From Bedellia somnulentella (Eukaryota; Arthropoda; Insecta; Lepidoptera; Bedelliidae), in contig OY755188.1 in assembly GCA_963576735.1 (NCBI GenBank), positions 16,728,323 to 16,792,322 of the forward strand: a stretch of 64,000 bases of DNA. The letters are read 5' to 3'. Below the pieces are notes generated by a model that saw only the letters and a program-made list of their open reading frames with translations, ran no database searches and was not told the DNA's origin. A program made the translations under genes and the position numbers. Shown here one piece after another: positions 21,905-32,054 of the stretch (position 1 is the first letter of the stretch; each line of letters starts with the position of its first letter).

Positions 21905-22040
21905 ACTATGAAATGAAATAATGAAATGAAATGAAATAATATTTATTTGCATGGCACATGGAATTAGATCTTAAAGGTAATTATAGTACATGTTCCGTCA
22001 AGACACTTGACATACAAATCTAAAATTAATTATGTTTTTT
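21905..22040 (-). repeat. possible LINE 3' tail (GAAAT repeats)
   Basis: (GAAAT)n followed by AATATTTATTTGCATGGCAC and a short unique stretch; reads as a minus-strand retroposon end. Confidence 0.35.
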
Positions 22041-22081
22041 TAAAATTAAACACACACACATTACTATATCCGTGTATTTGC

Positions 22082-22347
22082 CGTGTAGTGCCGGCTTAGA
22101 TTGCCGTGTAGTGCCGGCTTAGAATGTCGCTACCCCTTTCTACCCACGGGTGTCGTAAGAGGCGACTAAGGGTATTGGGGCTTTTTATTGGATTTTCGGG
22201 CGATGCGGTTGGAGACCCATCACCAAAAACCTTTATTTTTACCATCTTTTCCCCACTCAACTTCCAAAAGTGGCTGAGGAATTTATAATTCCTTAGCTCT
22301 GGCTACCCCTTCTAGGGAAATATAGCCGTGAGTATATGTATGTACAT
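22082..22347 (+). repeat. SINE-A with duplicated head
   Basis: The first 25 bp (GCCGTGTAGTGCCGGCTTAG) occurs twice in tandem, then the regular family body to GTATATGTATGTA. Confidence 0.8.
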
Positions 22348-22409
22348 TACTATATCATACTTAGTCTGCTGAGTATCCTTTTGCTGGGTAATGTAAACAT
22401 TGTCTCCAA

Positions 22410-22601
22410 TTATTTTAATCCCTTTGGACTTTGTTTCCCAAAAGTAAATATCCTAGCCATTTTATTCTGTCTAGCAATCCTTAACTGTATTAAAAAAGTA
22501 CTGAGGTTTTTACTCAGGCCGTCAAAATCCTCAAGTTTATGCATGTTTAGCAGTCCCTGGGTAGATGATTTACCCTCACTCTCTGAAGAAATTATAAACA
22601 A
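22410..22601 (-). pseudogene. unassigned 63-residue frame, possibly P-type transposase piece
   Basis: An open minus-strand frame (EGKSSTQGLLNMHKLEDFDG, LSTFLIQLRIARQNKMARIF) that reads like protein rather than chance. Its position upstream, on the same strand, of the P-type fragment at 21595-21870 suggests the same element, separated by a SINE-A insertion, but I do not recognise the domain with certainty. Confidence 0.3.
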
Positions 22602-22609
22602 TTTATAAA

Positions 22610-24050
22610 TTGTCTATGGTGCTATAATGTTAATTTTGTTCTTAATTTCAAATTATCTTTCTATAGGAAGATAATTTTGATGTAAATATTTGCACGCTAA
22701 TCTTGTTAGTAGAATAAGCAAGGACATTTTTGTAACTGTTGATATCTCTATATACTCTTATTCTGGCATATAAATGATTATTCTATTCTTTTCTATTATG
22801 TTTTTATTTTTAAAAAAGACTTAGCACTTTTAATCTTCTACAGTTAATGTGGAAGGAAAAATATTTACTAACCAAATAGTTTGCATTGGGATATGGACTT
22901 CTTGTCTGCTTGATGGGCAGGAATAATTATGTTTTTGGGCGATGATTTCATCTGTAATTTAAAAATAGTTATTTTTACATCTCATTATGTGCACTTTTAT
23001 ATACTTTTATATATATAAAGGTGTCTTGTATACATATATATATATGTGTATACAAGACACCTTAATATGTTTAGTGATGGAAGGCTAGATAATATTATTA
23101 TTCACTGTTGTCATCTATTTGTAGAGAAGTAAAATATTGTTAATCGGTACAACTTTGCTCTATTAAAGGACATCATTTTTGCTCATCAACCGACTGAATT
23201 ATTTTTTACCATGGATTTAACACTAACATAACATTGAAAGTAATATTAATTTAAATGGCCATATGTATTACCTGTAAACATTTATAGTCTGCAGCATCCT
23301 GCATCATCCTTTGTGTCATGAACAGCAAAGTAATTATGATCGTTGCAACTGTTGTACTCTGTAAATAATTAATCATTCTTATTACATTAATGGACCAAGT
23401 ACAAATTTTAATGGATTAAAAATAGTGATTCAAACATATATAAAATGAGTTCCTACAACATAGCTCTAATGAAACTTGTTGTTATTCAAATGTAAGAGCT
23501 AACTTTACTGGAGTATTTCTCTATCTAAGTAGTTTTATTTCTTAAATGGAAAATTACAGTGAATTCACATAAGCAAAGCTTGGTCGTGCGTGCAAGTGGT
23601 CGTACAACTAAGAAGAAAACCTCGTAACATACCTTCAACAGTAAGGAGAATTCCACTTATGATTTCCTCCTCTGAGAATAGACATGGATATGAATGTCGT
23701 AGAAATTAAATATGTCAAGTATAAGCTGGGTAACTTGTAATTTGCCGGAAAGAAAAACACACAGTTTTGCTTTTGCGTTTGCGGTTTGTTTGTTTTGGTT
23801 TTTTGTTTCGTTTTCAATCTAAAATGGCGAACTGCGATAGTAGAGCCAAAACCGGGGGCATGCGAACTAACACTGTCTAGCCCCTGGTATACTCGCAAAA
23901 GTAGAGGAAGAGACTGAGTGCCCTAAAACTTAAAATTTTAACAGTTACATGTTTTGTTAATTTAATTTAGTTAATTTTGAATGTTGATTTAAATAAAAAA
24001 TATTTATTTAAATTTTATAATTTAATATTTATTTGATAAAAGGTAGACCA
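22610..24050. other. gene-free stretch with a short perfect hairpin
   Basis: AT-rich; contains a 46-bp palindrome at 23018-23063 and no recognisable gene. A minus-strand open stretch at 23635-23898 has low-complexity Lys/Gln-rich translation and is not convincing. Confidence 0.5.
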
Positions 24051-24057
24051 TTCCAAT

Positions 24058-24190
24058 AAATAAAGAATAAATAAAGGAAAGAAAAATTTCGACACAGGCG
24101 GGAAATTTCTTTATTTATTAGTAAAAAAATTTCTTTATTTATTAGTAATAATCCCCACATGAGGTTTTCATGAACAAAAAGATTTAAATT
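24058..24190 (-). repeat. SINE-T remnant
   Basis: AAAGAAAAATTTCGACACAG and ATAATCCCCACATGAGGTTT flank a deleted core. Confidence 0.65.
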
Positions 24191-24605
24191 AGACCATTCC
24201 ACTTGTTACATTAATACATTACGATTACGAGGTGTACTATATGAGGAAGCTTGTTATTTACAGCTAAGTATCTACTTACATACTAATTCAATTTTGTAAA
24301 TGCAGCCATAAGCTTCCAAAATAAAATATAAAATTATATAATACAACAAGGAAAAGTGATTTTTTTTATGTTACGGAATGTGTGGGTAGGTGTGTGACTG
24401 TGTGTGTGTGTGTTTATGTAAAACTCCTGCAGCTTTTATATACTAGATTGATAAAAACAATGAACGCAGCAATACGAATCAATAACCAATATGTCTAACA
24501 ATACATCTTGAGAACCAGATACTGCAAAAGTATCTACCTACATTTTGTACCTAGATGTGTATTATGGGTAATATTTCACCCGAGCGAAGCCGAGTTTTCA
24601 TCTAG

Positions 24606-25205
24606 TCTATACTTATAATAAATCTGTAGAGAGGTCAATTCTGTACATGAAATATATTTTCAAAATAACTATCAGGTTGTGATTAGGGATCGATACTGAT
24701 GCCAAAAATGCAATCAGTAAAATTTTTGTCTGTCTGTCTGTCGGTTTGTATGTTCCTTATGGAAACAAAAACTACTCGACGGATTTTAACGAAACTTGGT
24801 ACAATTATTCTTCATACTCCTGGGCAGGTTTTTGTATACTTTCCAGCAGAGTAGTAAAGGGGAATTTTGGGAAATTATGGGAAAACGGGAGAAGTTACTC
24901 CATTTTTTAAGCTTCCGTCGCGTGTGCAGCCTTAATGGTTAAACTTACATAGAAATCATGTATGACAGAAATATTCTGTATAAAATTATCTAAAAAAAAA
25001 TCCTCAACAGTTTATGTCTATCTTTTACGGTTGACTCACAATAACACGTGTAATTCCTGATAGCTTAGCAGTTCGGAACATTCTGATTATATTTGTTTAC
25101 TCTTACGTTTGTAAACCTCTCACTCATCCCTAATTTAAAAAAGGTAACATTATTACCTATTCAATAAAAAAGAATCATAGAAATCGGTAGAGAAACACCG
25201 AAATT
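24606..25205 (+). mobile_element. Helitron, 5' part, 3'-truncated
   Basis: Starts TCTATACTTATAATAAATC, followed by GTAGAGAGGTCAATTCTGTA, a (CTGT)n tract, GGAAACAAAAACTACTCGAC and the same body as the complete copy at 32366-33324. Homology stops near 25205, before the 3' hairpin. It abuts CTAG at 24602-24605, the kind of end a preceding Helitron would have. Confidence 0.75.
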
Positions 25206-25525
25206 ATACATATGATTTATCAGAATTTCAACAAAATCCACACTCAGAACATCAAAGAAAACTATACTTAAAAAGGCTGCACAACCGCTTTGCAATGTGT
25301 TTGTAAGTAGAAGACATAGTAAGAAACTCCTTACATCATATGCTAAAATAAAATAAGGGGGAGGCTTATGTTCAGCAGTTGACGTCTAGTGCCAAAAAAC
25401 TGTTATTTTACCTTCTGGAGAGGAAGTCATCAAAATACAATACTTAAAAATATACACATAAACGCATAAATATATTAAATACATAAAAATATAGACATAT
25501 ACTTTATATAAAATATACTTAATTA

Positions 25526-27430
25526 CTAATAATCATCCATAGTATGATAGTCTTTCCAACATTGACCGATGCAAAGAAAAACATCGCACACTCCGCACAC
25601 GATGTTGGTACTCGACCTTTTTTTTAAAGCAGTACATCTGACACATCTACCCCTACGGTGTTTATCTTGTTTATTATTGGTTCTATCGTCCTCAGCGACG
25701 TCACGATGCGTGGGGTAGTGCATCAGACTTGCATCCAGTCGGCGGATGGAAAGGTCATCTGTCGGCTGGATACTCCTTTCTCTTGGTCGAGTATCAGTAC
25801 CGTATTGCTCGCACAGCTGTTCTGCCAGCAAATATCTAAATTTCCGGTGCGACAGTTTCATTTGCTTGCCAATGTTGGCTTTATGTATAATATATGCATT
25901 TAATATACTTACATTAATTAAACGTCTAAAAACTTTAATATACCACTTAAGACCTCTTTTTCTCTCCAGAGGGTAATTCGACAGCTGTTGATCTTTGAGG
26001 TCTACACCTCCCATAAAACTATTATATGTTTCAACTACAGCAGGTTTGAGATAGTTCTGACCTGCTCTCCGACGTTTCACCATGTCAGCATTGTGGTAAG
26101 TCGAAATTGTCGTGACTAATTTGACGTCTTTCCACGCAATGACAGATACATCACCACAATGACGGCTTACCACTGTGCCCCTTGGCACAAGTTTCTCATT
26201 TAGGTCTTTGATATCCTGAGGTGTATCTTGTCTCCTTCTGTTTAAAGTTCCAACAACATCAGTTTTGTGCAATTTGAGAAACTTGGCTAAGGCTACTGAA
26301 CTATAAAAACTGCCCATAAAAAGACAGTAGCCTTTGCCCAAGTATCCGAGTATGAGGTTAATAACAATTTTTGCAGTTGATGAGTGAAAGCCGAAAACTG
26401 GCAAGGATGAAACCGTTCCTTTACCCGTGTATATAGTCGTTTTCAGGCAATATCCCGTTACCGCCTCGCAAAGTTCATATGTTTTGATGCCGAATCGCGC
26501 TGCTTTGGTTCGGATGCACTGAGCCCAACCCAAGCGTCCTTTCCAAAGCAGCAACGACTCATCTATCGATAATTCTTTGCGAGGCGAGTAAATTGCCGAA
26601 AACTTTTGATTCAGATGATCAAGGATCGGCTTTATTTTTGCCAGTTTTCGGTCTTCATCTAGCATATACAAGTGATCATTGTCATTGAAGTGCAGAAACC
26701 GCATGAGGAGCAAGAAACGATCTATGGACATTACTCTCCGAAATGCCGGCATTCCCAGCACTCCGGTATTCCAATACTCATCAATACGGCCTCTGCGACA
26801 TACACCCAACAGGATGAATATTGCCATGAGGCGGTAAATTTCTGCTGTTGTGGTTTCAACCCATTTATTTAATCTTGAATGGGGTTTGATTTCCGCCTTT
26901 TCAATGGTTTTTTGGGCGTGTTCGTTAGTCTTTTCGCAAATCATTTCCATGACCTCCAGGTCCCAAATTTGTGTGAAAATGTCTATTGGACGTTTTTCGG
27001 CAATTTTGGGACCCGACGGTTCTTCAAAAGATTCGGAGACACCAGCAAAAGAACCAAAGTCCGCTGACCAGACAATGCCCTCGGGAGAATCGACATAAGC
27101 TTCGTCATTATCTTCTTCTTCAAGTCGTAGCTGTAGAAGCTCTTCGAAGGCAACGCGATCCTCCTCGTTTTCACTGTCTGGATCGATAGCGTATTCTCTC
27201 GCTGGGTCCACATTATAATCTTCGTCGGAATCAACCTCTAAATTTTCCGGCTGCCCGTTCTGAAAAAGAAAAAATAAAATATACCACGGTCGTTTGACGA
27301 GCAAATAATGAACTAGTAATTTCAAAACACCTACACGAATAAGCCAGGAGCAAGTTCTTTCAAAAATCGGTTGGTTTCGGTCGCTCAGCACTTGGAGAGG
27401 ACGACCACTAGTTGACGGCAATTCAGACAT
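25526..27430 (-). CDS. piggyBac-like transposase, 634 residues, catalytic Asp-to-Gly change
   Basis: DDE_Tnp_1_7-type transposase that cuts at TTAA sites with three aspartates. The frame is open from ATG 27430 to a stop at 25526. Acidic N-terminus, then IWDLEVMEMICEKTNEHAQK, LMAIFILLGVCRRGRIDEYW, SIDESLL (Asp 290, first catalytic), LFMGSFYSS (Gly 373 where the family has Asp in MDNFY), GGVDLKDQ (Asp 477, third catalytic) and a C-terminal cysteine-rich domain (CVRC, CGVC, CIGQCWKDYH). A 75-bp in-frame segment at about residues 33-57 has GTAGGT and TTTTTCAG borders and looks like a retained intron. No TIR pair was found. Intact frame yet mutated triad: either a recently inactivated copy or one kept for another role. 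Confidence 0.9.
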   Translation of the reverse strand: MSELPSTSGRPLQVLSDRNQPIFERTCSWLIRVGVLKLLVHYLLVKRPWYILFFLFQNGQPENLEVDSDEDYNVDPAREYAIDPDSENEEDRVAFEELLQLRLEEEDNDEAYVDSPEGIVWSADFGSFAGVSESFEEPSGPKIAEKRPIDIFTQIWDLEVMEMICEKTNEHAQKTIEKAEIKPHSRLNKWVETTTAEIYRLMAIFILLGVCRRGRIDEYWNTGVLGMPAFRRVMSIDRFLLLMRFLHFNDNDHLYMLDEDRKLAKIKPILDHLNQKFSAIYSPRKELSIDESLLLWKGRLGWAQCIRTKAARFGIKTYELCEAVTGYCLKTTIYTGKGTVSSLPVFGFHSSTAKIVINLILGYLGKGYCLFMGSFYSSVALAKFLKLHKTDVVGTLNRRRQDTPQDIKDLNEKLVPRGTVVSRHCGDVSVIAWKDVKLVTTISTYHNADMVKRRRAGQNYLKPAVVETYNSFMGGVDLKDQQLSNYPLERKRGLKWYIKVFRRLINVSILNAYIIHKANIGKQMKLSHRKFRYLLAEQLCEQYGTDTRPRERSIQPTDDLSIRRLDASLMHYPTHRDVAEDDRTNNKQDKHRRGRCVRCTALKKRSSTNIVCGVCDVFLCIGQCWKDYHTMDDY

Positions 27431-27533
27431 CTATAAAATATATAAAATATAAGTAACTCAAAAAAATATTGAAATTTACATAGTTATGAAAATTTCGCAT
27501 AGGATCATTATTTATAATATTATAAAAAAAAAC

Positions 27534-27631
27534 CTTGGCCCCTATTAACTTCCAAATGTGGCTGAGGAGTTTCTCTCTATAATCTCTATACTCTGGCTAC
27601 CCCTTTTTGGAATTTATGGCCGTGAGTATAT
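27534..27631 (+). repeat. SINE-A fragment (3' half)
   Basis: CTTCCAAATGTGGCTGAGG, CTCTGGCTACCCCTTTTTGG and GGCCGTGAGTATATGA, directly followed by SINE-B. Confidence 0.75.
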
Positions 27632-27960
27632 GAACGACGTGATAGTTCAGTGGGTAGAACTAGTGTTCCAATCCCGGGTCGGGCCTACATCAATTTGTCT
27701 TTTCTAAAGACATATGTGTGGTATATCATGGTTGTTAACGGTGAGGAAAACATCGTAAGAAAACCCACATGGCTAAGTTGTACTTAGTCATGTGCGACAG
27801 TCTATTCGTACACATACACATAAAATACACTGTCCAAGTAAAACGTGGGTACTCTGAACACCAGGTGACAATGTCACGTGATATTCCGAAGTATTAGTAA
27901 ATCTGCCAATCCCTTCGGGGATATTCATCGTGGACGTTTGAGTCTTTGAGTATATGTTTG
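27632..27960 (+). repeat. SINE-B copy
   Basis: tRNA-like head (GTGATAGTTCAGTGGGTAG as A-box region, GTTCCAATCCCGGGT as B-box region), then CAATTTGTCTTTTCTAAAGA, GAGGAAAACATCGTAAGAAA, GTGACAATGTCACGTGAT and CTTCGGGGATATTC. Confidence 0.8.
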
Positions 27961-28440
27961 TATGAAAAAGAAAGTGAATAAAAAATATTTAACATAATAT
28001 ATATTAAAAAAAATAATAATAGAATGAATCAAATTAGCATAAATTTTACACTTGACGAAAACCGTAGCATACGAAAGAAACACATGTAATGCAGTTGTTG
28101 TGCGAACACGGAATCCGCTATTTTAAATTGCACAACTACGATTCGAAAAAAGTACGTTTCGCTAAATATTACAATAAAAACGTGAGAAACTAATCGTCAT
28201 AAAATTTTCACGTTAGTTAATATTTAGTACTTGTTCATCGTAGACGGTTTTTAGCTAGAGTAAGTTGGTCGATTGACAGTGTCAGTAGCATGGAAGTAAT
28301 ATTTAAACAGGAACGCGCGCTGGCGACCTAAAGTGTCCTGAAAAAGGATGGCTAACTAGCTAACTGTGTCTCGTTTTAAGTGGGGTGACCATCTGTTGGT
28401 GTTTTAATAAGATTTCCTCTAAAGGATACAAAAACACTTA
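27961..28440. other. no gene seen
   Basis: AT-rich unique-looking sequence between SINE copies. Confidence 0.4.
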
Positions 28441-28444
28441 TATT

Positions 28445-28610
28445 TACATATTTTGAATGTTTTTGTTCATGAAAACCTCATGTGGGGACCTGATGCACTC
28501 GCAGCCTTTGACACGGTAGCTCAATTGGCAGAGCGACGGGGGCGTATACCCGAGGTCGCGGGTTCGATCCGCACCTGTGTCGAAATTTTTCTTTCCTTTA
28601 TTTATTAGTT
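28445..28610 (+). repeat. SINE-T copy
   Basis: Core 28510-28581 (GACACGGTAGCTCAATTGGC start, TTCGATC T-loop), flanked by CATGAAAACCTCATGTGGGG and AAATTTTTCTTTCCTTTATT. Confidence 0.75.
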
Positions 28611-28736
28611 ATATTTACATACGTACATTATAAAAAATATTATAAAAACACTTATATTTACATATATACATTGTTTTTGGTAAATCAACGTGTTTTTTAT
28701 ACATATTTATTCTTAATTAATAGATTATAAAAGAAT

Positions 28737-28794
28737 GGGTACATCCACCGGAAGAAATGGGGTAGTGCGATACTAAGCCGGCACCACACAGCTA
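28737..28794 (-). repeat. SINE-A head fragment
   Basis: CCGGAAGAAATGGGGTAGTG and TAAGCCGGCACCACACAGC, reverse complement of the family head. Confidence 0.7.
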
Positions 28795-28799
28795 TATTC

Positions 28800-29855
28800 A
28801 AATTCAAATCGTTTAATGCATTCATGTGGTAAAGTTCGAGATGATACAGGTTATTTTATTTATTGTTCCATAACATGAACCCATATTTATCACTAAATTT
28901 TCTTGATTAAATGATAAAAGCTCCAAAACACTCAAACAGATGATAAATTGTGGACACCACATTAATCTTGTTTCGATGGGGATACCCGTGACAAATATTA
29001 ATATCCCTTTTGCCAAACTTAACCAATTATTTATCTCCAAATCGATAGGCGACAATAATAATTAAAATAAAATACAAAAAAGGAACAGTTAATAACCTGC
29101 TTTTTATAAAATATTCCCTATAAATAAGTTCGAATTTGTTTTTCTTTGAACTTAATTGACTGGCAACCGCGCGAGCGGGACACACTTCTCTCTCACACGG
29201 CTCTCGTTCTAGGACGTTTCTCTGCTTGACAGTCTTTAAAAGATAATTAACTTTATTACATGGTAATAAATTGCATTTTCGTTTACCATATTTTTGTGAG
29301 TACGCTCTCCTGTTTAGTTAGTAGCTTCATGGTCAGTAGCTAATGCCATTTTATTTTCTTAAATAATATGGCCAGATTAGTTTCACTACGATAAGCAACA
29401 AGTGACCGTTTACTTAAAATAATTCATTAGTTTCGTTCAAGAGGAAAGAAAAATATTAAAACGTTTTACGTTTTAGCAAATTACGAATAGGACATGTTCA
29501 ATTTTCGAATACCACCATTTACAAAGGACATGCCGATTCACGCCGTCCGGTAGGCGGATTGCGAGTTTTATCGAATCGTTTACTTTACGCCGTAGTAAAG
29601 TCATGCTATCCTCGGCATCAGGAGTAAAAGAGACACACATATACATTGTTTTCATTCTGATAGTAGGGGAGGCGAAGCGGGGATTTTGAAATTTATGAGC
29701 GTGTCAGATTATTATATAGGGAGTATCCTTGAACTCTTTAATGTACCTCTACTGAGTATGAACTCTTCATATAGCGGGGTATGCTGTGGGGAATCAGTCA
29801 GCTTAGTTAAAAAAATATCCATCCATCAATGTGAAAAGTTAGTATAATTAAATAC
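28800..29855. other. gene-free stretch
   Basis: Starts with ATTCAAATTCAAATC, the reverse complement of the GAATTT-type LINE tail, so a minus-strand LINE end may lie at 28800-29050. Nothing else recognisable. Confidence 0.35.
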
Positions 29856-29859
29856 ATAC

Positions 29860-30104
29860 ATACATATACTCACGGCTATAAATCCCTTACGGGGTAGCCA
29901 GAGCTTTGGAATGAAATTCCTCAGCCACTTTTGGAAGTTGATTGGGGAAAAGATGGTAATAAAAATAAATGTTTTTGGTGACGGGTCTCCAACAACATCG
30001 CCCAAAAATCATTTATGAAGTCCCTATACCCTTAGTCGCCTCTTACGATCACCCTCGGGTAGAAATGGGGTAGTGTTATTCTAAGCCGACACTACATGGC
30101 ACTA
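29860..30104 (-). repeat. SINE-A, near full length
   Basis: Starts CATACATACATATACTCACG (tail) and ends TTCTAAGCCGACACTACATG (head) on plus. Confidence 0.85.
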
Positions 30105-30119
30105 ATTAAATACATATAT

Positions 30120-30270
30120 ACACACATATTCTCAAGCCATTAGTTCCCATTGGGGTAGGCAGAGACTATTGATCGCCACTTCGTACGATCCTGACAAACC
30201 TCTCTAGCTTCGTTTACATCCATCAATCTTTTCATACATGCTCTTTTATTCCTCATACTTCTCTTATATA
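30120..30270 (-). mobile_element. RTE-like LINE 3' end
   Basis: Reverse complement of the 3' part of the LINE at 58190-58802: GATCGCCACTTCGTACGATC, CAAACCTCTCTAGCTTCGTT and CATCAATCTTTTCATACATG. Its terminal part (TCTCTGCCTACCCCAATGGG, CTTGAGAATATGTG) parallels the SINE-A tail. Confidence 0.75.
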
Positions 30271-30480
30271 ATTAAATATGGTTAGCATTAGTCTGTAGCC
30301 TAATGCCTTAGAGAATTGAACTTCCACTAATAATAGTATTTTTTTCTTAGTACATCGCTCTTGATAAGATATCATTTCAGAAGCCTACAAACCCTTACTT
30401 GCCTCTTACTACACCCATGGTAAGAAATGGGTTATTGCTGTTCTAAACAGACTTTACTAATCTAATTATATATTTTATTT

Positions 30481-31195
30481 TATAAGATGACTCCGGTTAT
30501 GCACAAAGACCATGGATGATGACTCCTTATGATCCAAATACGAATTCCGTGGAAGAAATATATAATAAAGCTCACACTTCTGCAAGGGTCCTTATCGAAA
30601 ACACCTTTTAGCCGACTGAAAAACCGATGGCGGTGTTTACACCGTGACAGGGTTTTACATTACGAGCCACTTCAGTGTTCGAGAATTATTTTAGCATGCT
30701 GCGTGTTACATAATCTTGCTATAAATTATAATATTTCGAATCCCGAAGAAGTGAATTCTGAAGGACTGGAAGGTATGATAACTTTTAATGTAATGTCTGT
30801 AGAGAAAGGTGATTGAGCACTCATTAAGATCAAATAGAGAATGTCAATAACAATTCTTCTGAAGCGTAAAACACCAAGCTCAAATTTTAAGGATTAATAT
30901 ATGTAAACAAAGTAAGAATTATTTGCCATCATTCCACATGGCAAGTGATTGAATTTACGTATGACTGTAAAATAGAGTTGGTTAAAAATAATTCAAGGGG
31001 TATTTATGTCTCCAATCCTTTAATAATTTAATATAAAAGCAAATTAGCTTTTTTGTTTGCAGAACCTCCACAAAGGAATGATCGAGTGTTGGGAAATGAA
31101 GGTGGCAGTGATTTGTTAATGGGCAGAGCATTAAGGGATCAACTAGCCAGAAGAATCACAACTCCAACTAATGCAGATAGTATTTGATCGAATAA
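30481..31195 (+). pseudogene. PIF/Harbinger (HARBI1-like) transposase, 3' exons
   Basis: C-terminal part of a DDE_Tnp_4 transposase. Around 30486 one frame reads DSGYAQRPWMMTPYDPNT and VEEIYNKAHTSARVLIENTF, the other (30580-30816) FSRLKNRWRCLHRDRVLHY and IILACCVLHNLAIN; a frameshift with a stop near 30610 separates them. This covers the last catalytic region (ENTFGRLK context) and the HNLA motif. A further exon follows a TTTTTTGTTTGCAG acceptor at 31063: NDRVLGNEGGSDLLMGRALR to a TGA near 31187. The Myb-like partner gene lies at 34917-36907 on the other strand, as in many Harbinger elements. Confidence 0.82.
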
Positions 31196-32054
31196 ATTGA
31201 TTATTATGTTATTAAGAGTATGATTTTGTTAAATAAAAAAAATATATAATATTACAGTACGGCATTTATTTACTTAAATTTACAAAAAAATCAACAAACA
31301 CTATGATAAACTTATACAATTTTCTAAGATTTTCACGATTGCACATTATAATTGAAACAACTATTGATTTTCGGATAAGGAATTCTGATAACTCAATTAG
31401 TCACACAGTTTATAGGAAACCCACCCACACTGATAGGTACCTCAATGGTGACTCACACCACCATCCATCTCAGTTAGCTACTGTTGGTAAAACTTTGTTT
31501 CAGAGAGCCAAACATCTTTGTGACGAACACCATCTTGCTAGAGAGCTCAGTCATGTGAAACAAGTTCTTCACAACAACAAGCTGAAATTGCCCCGCCAAC
31601 GTCACCGCTCCTCCGATAAACCACCTACTGTCGAAAGACTCCCTGCTACTCTACCTTTTGTAAAGGGTGTAACAGACAAAATTAGTACTGTGTTACAGCG
31701 TGCTTCCATTAAGACCTATTTCAAGCCGCACCAAAAGATAAGTCAGTTTCTAAGACCTATCAAATGTCATATCCCTTTACAAGATGCAGGCGTTTATAAA
31801 CTAGACTGTGAGTGTGGTTTTTCATACATCGGCCAAACAAAGCGTAGTGTAGCAACTCGCGTTAGAGAACATATTGCTGATATGAAGAATAGGCGTCCTG
31901 GAAGATCTGCTTTGTGTGAACACACCTTCGATAAGCCAAACCACCACATGCGTTTTGACAAACCTACAATTCTAGCAAAAGAGAATCGATTGATACCTAG
32001 AATGATACGCGAGTCTATTGAAATAAAGAAACATCCAAACTTCAATAGAGATGA

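Noticed and set aside
28822..29055. 77-residue minus-strand frame
   Set aside because: AT-rich, no domain, next to a probable LINE tail.
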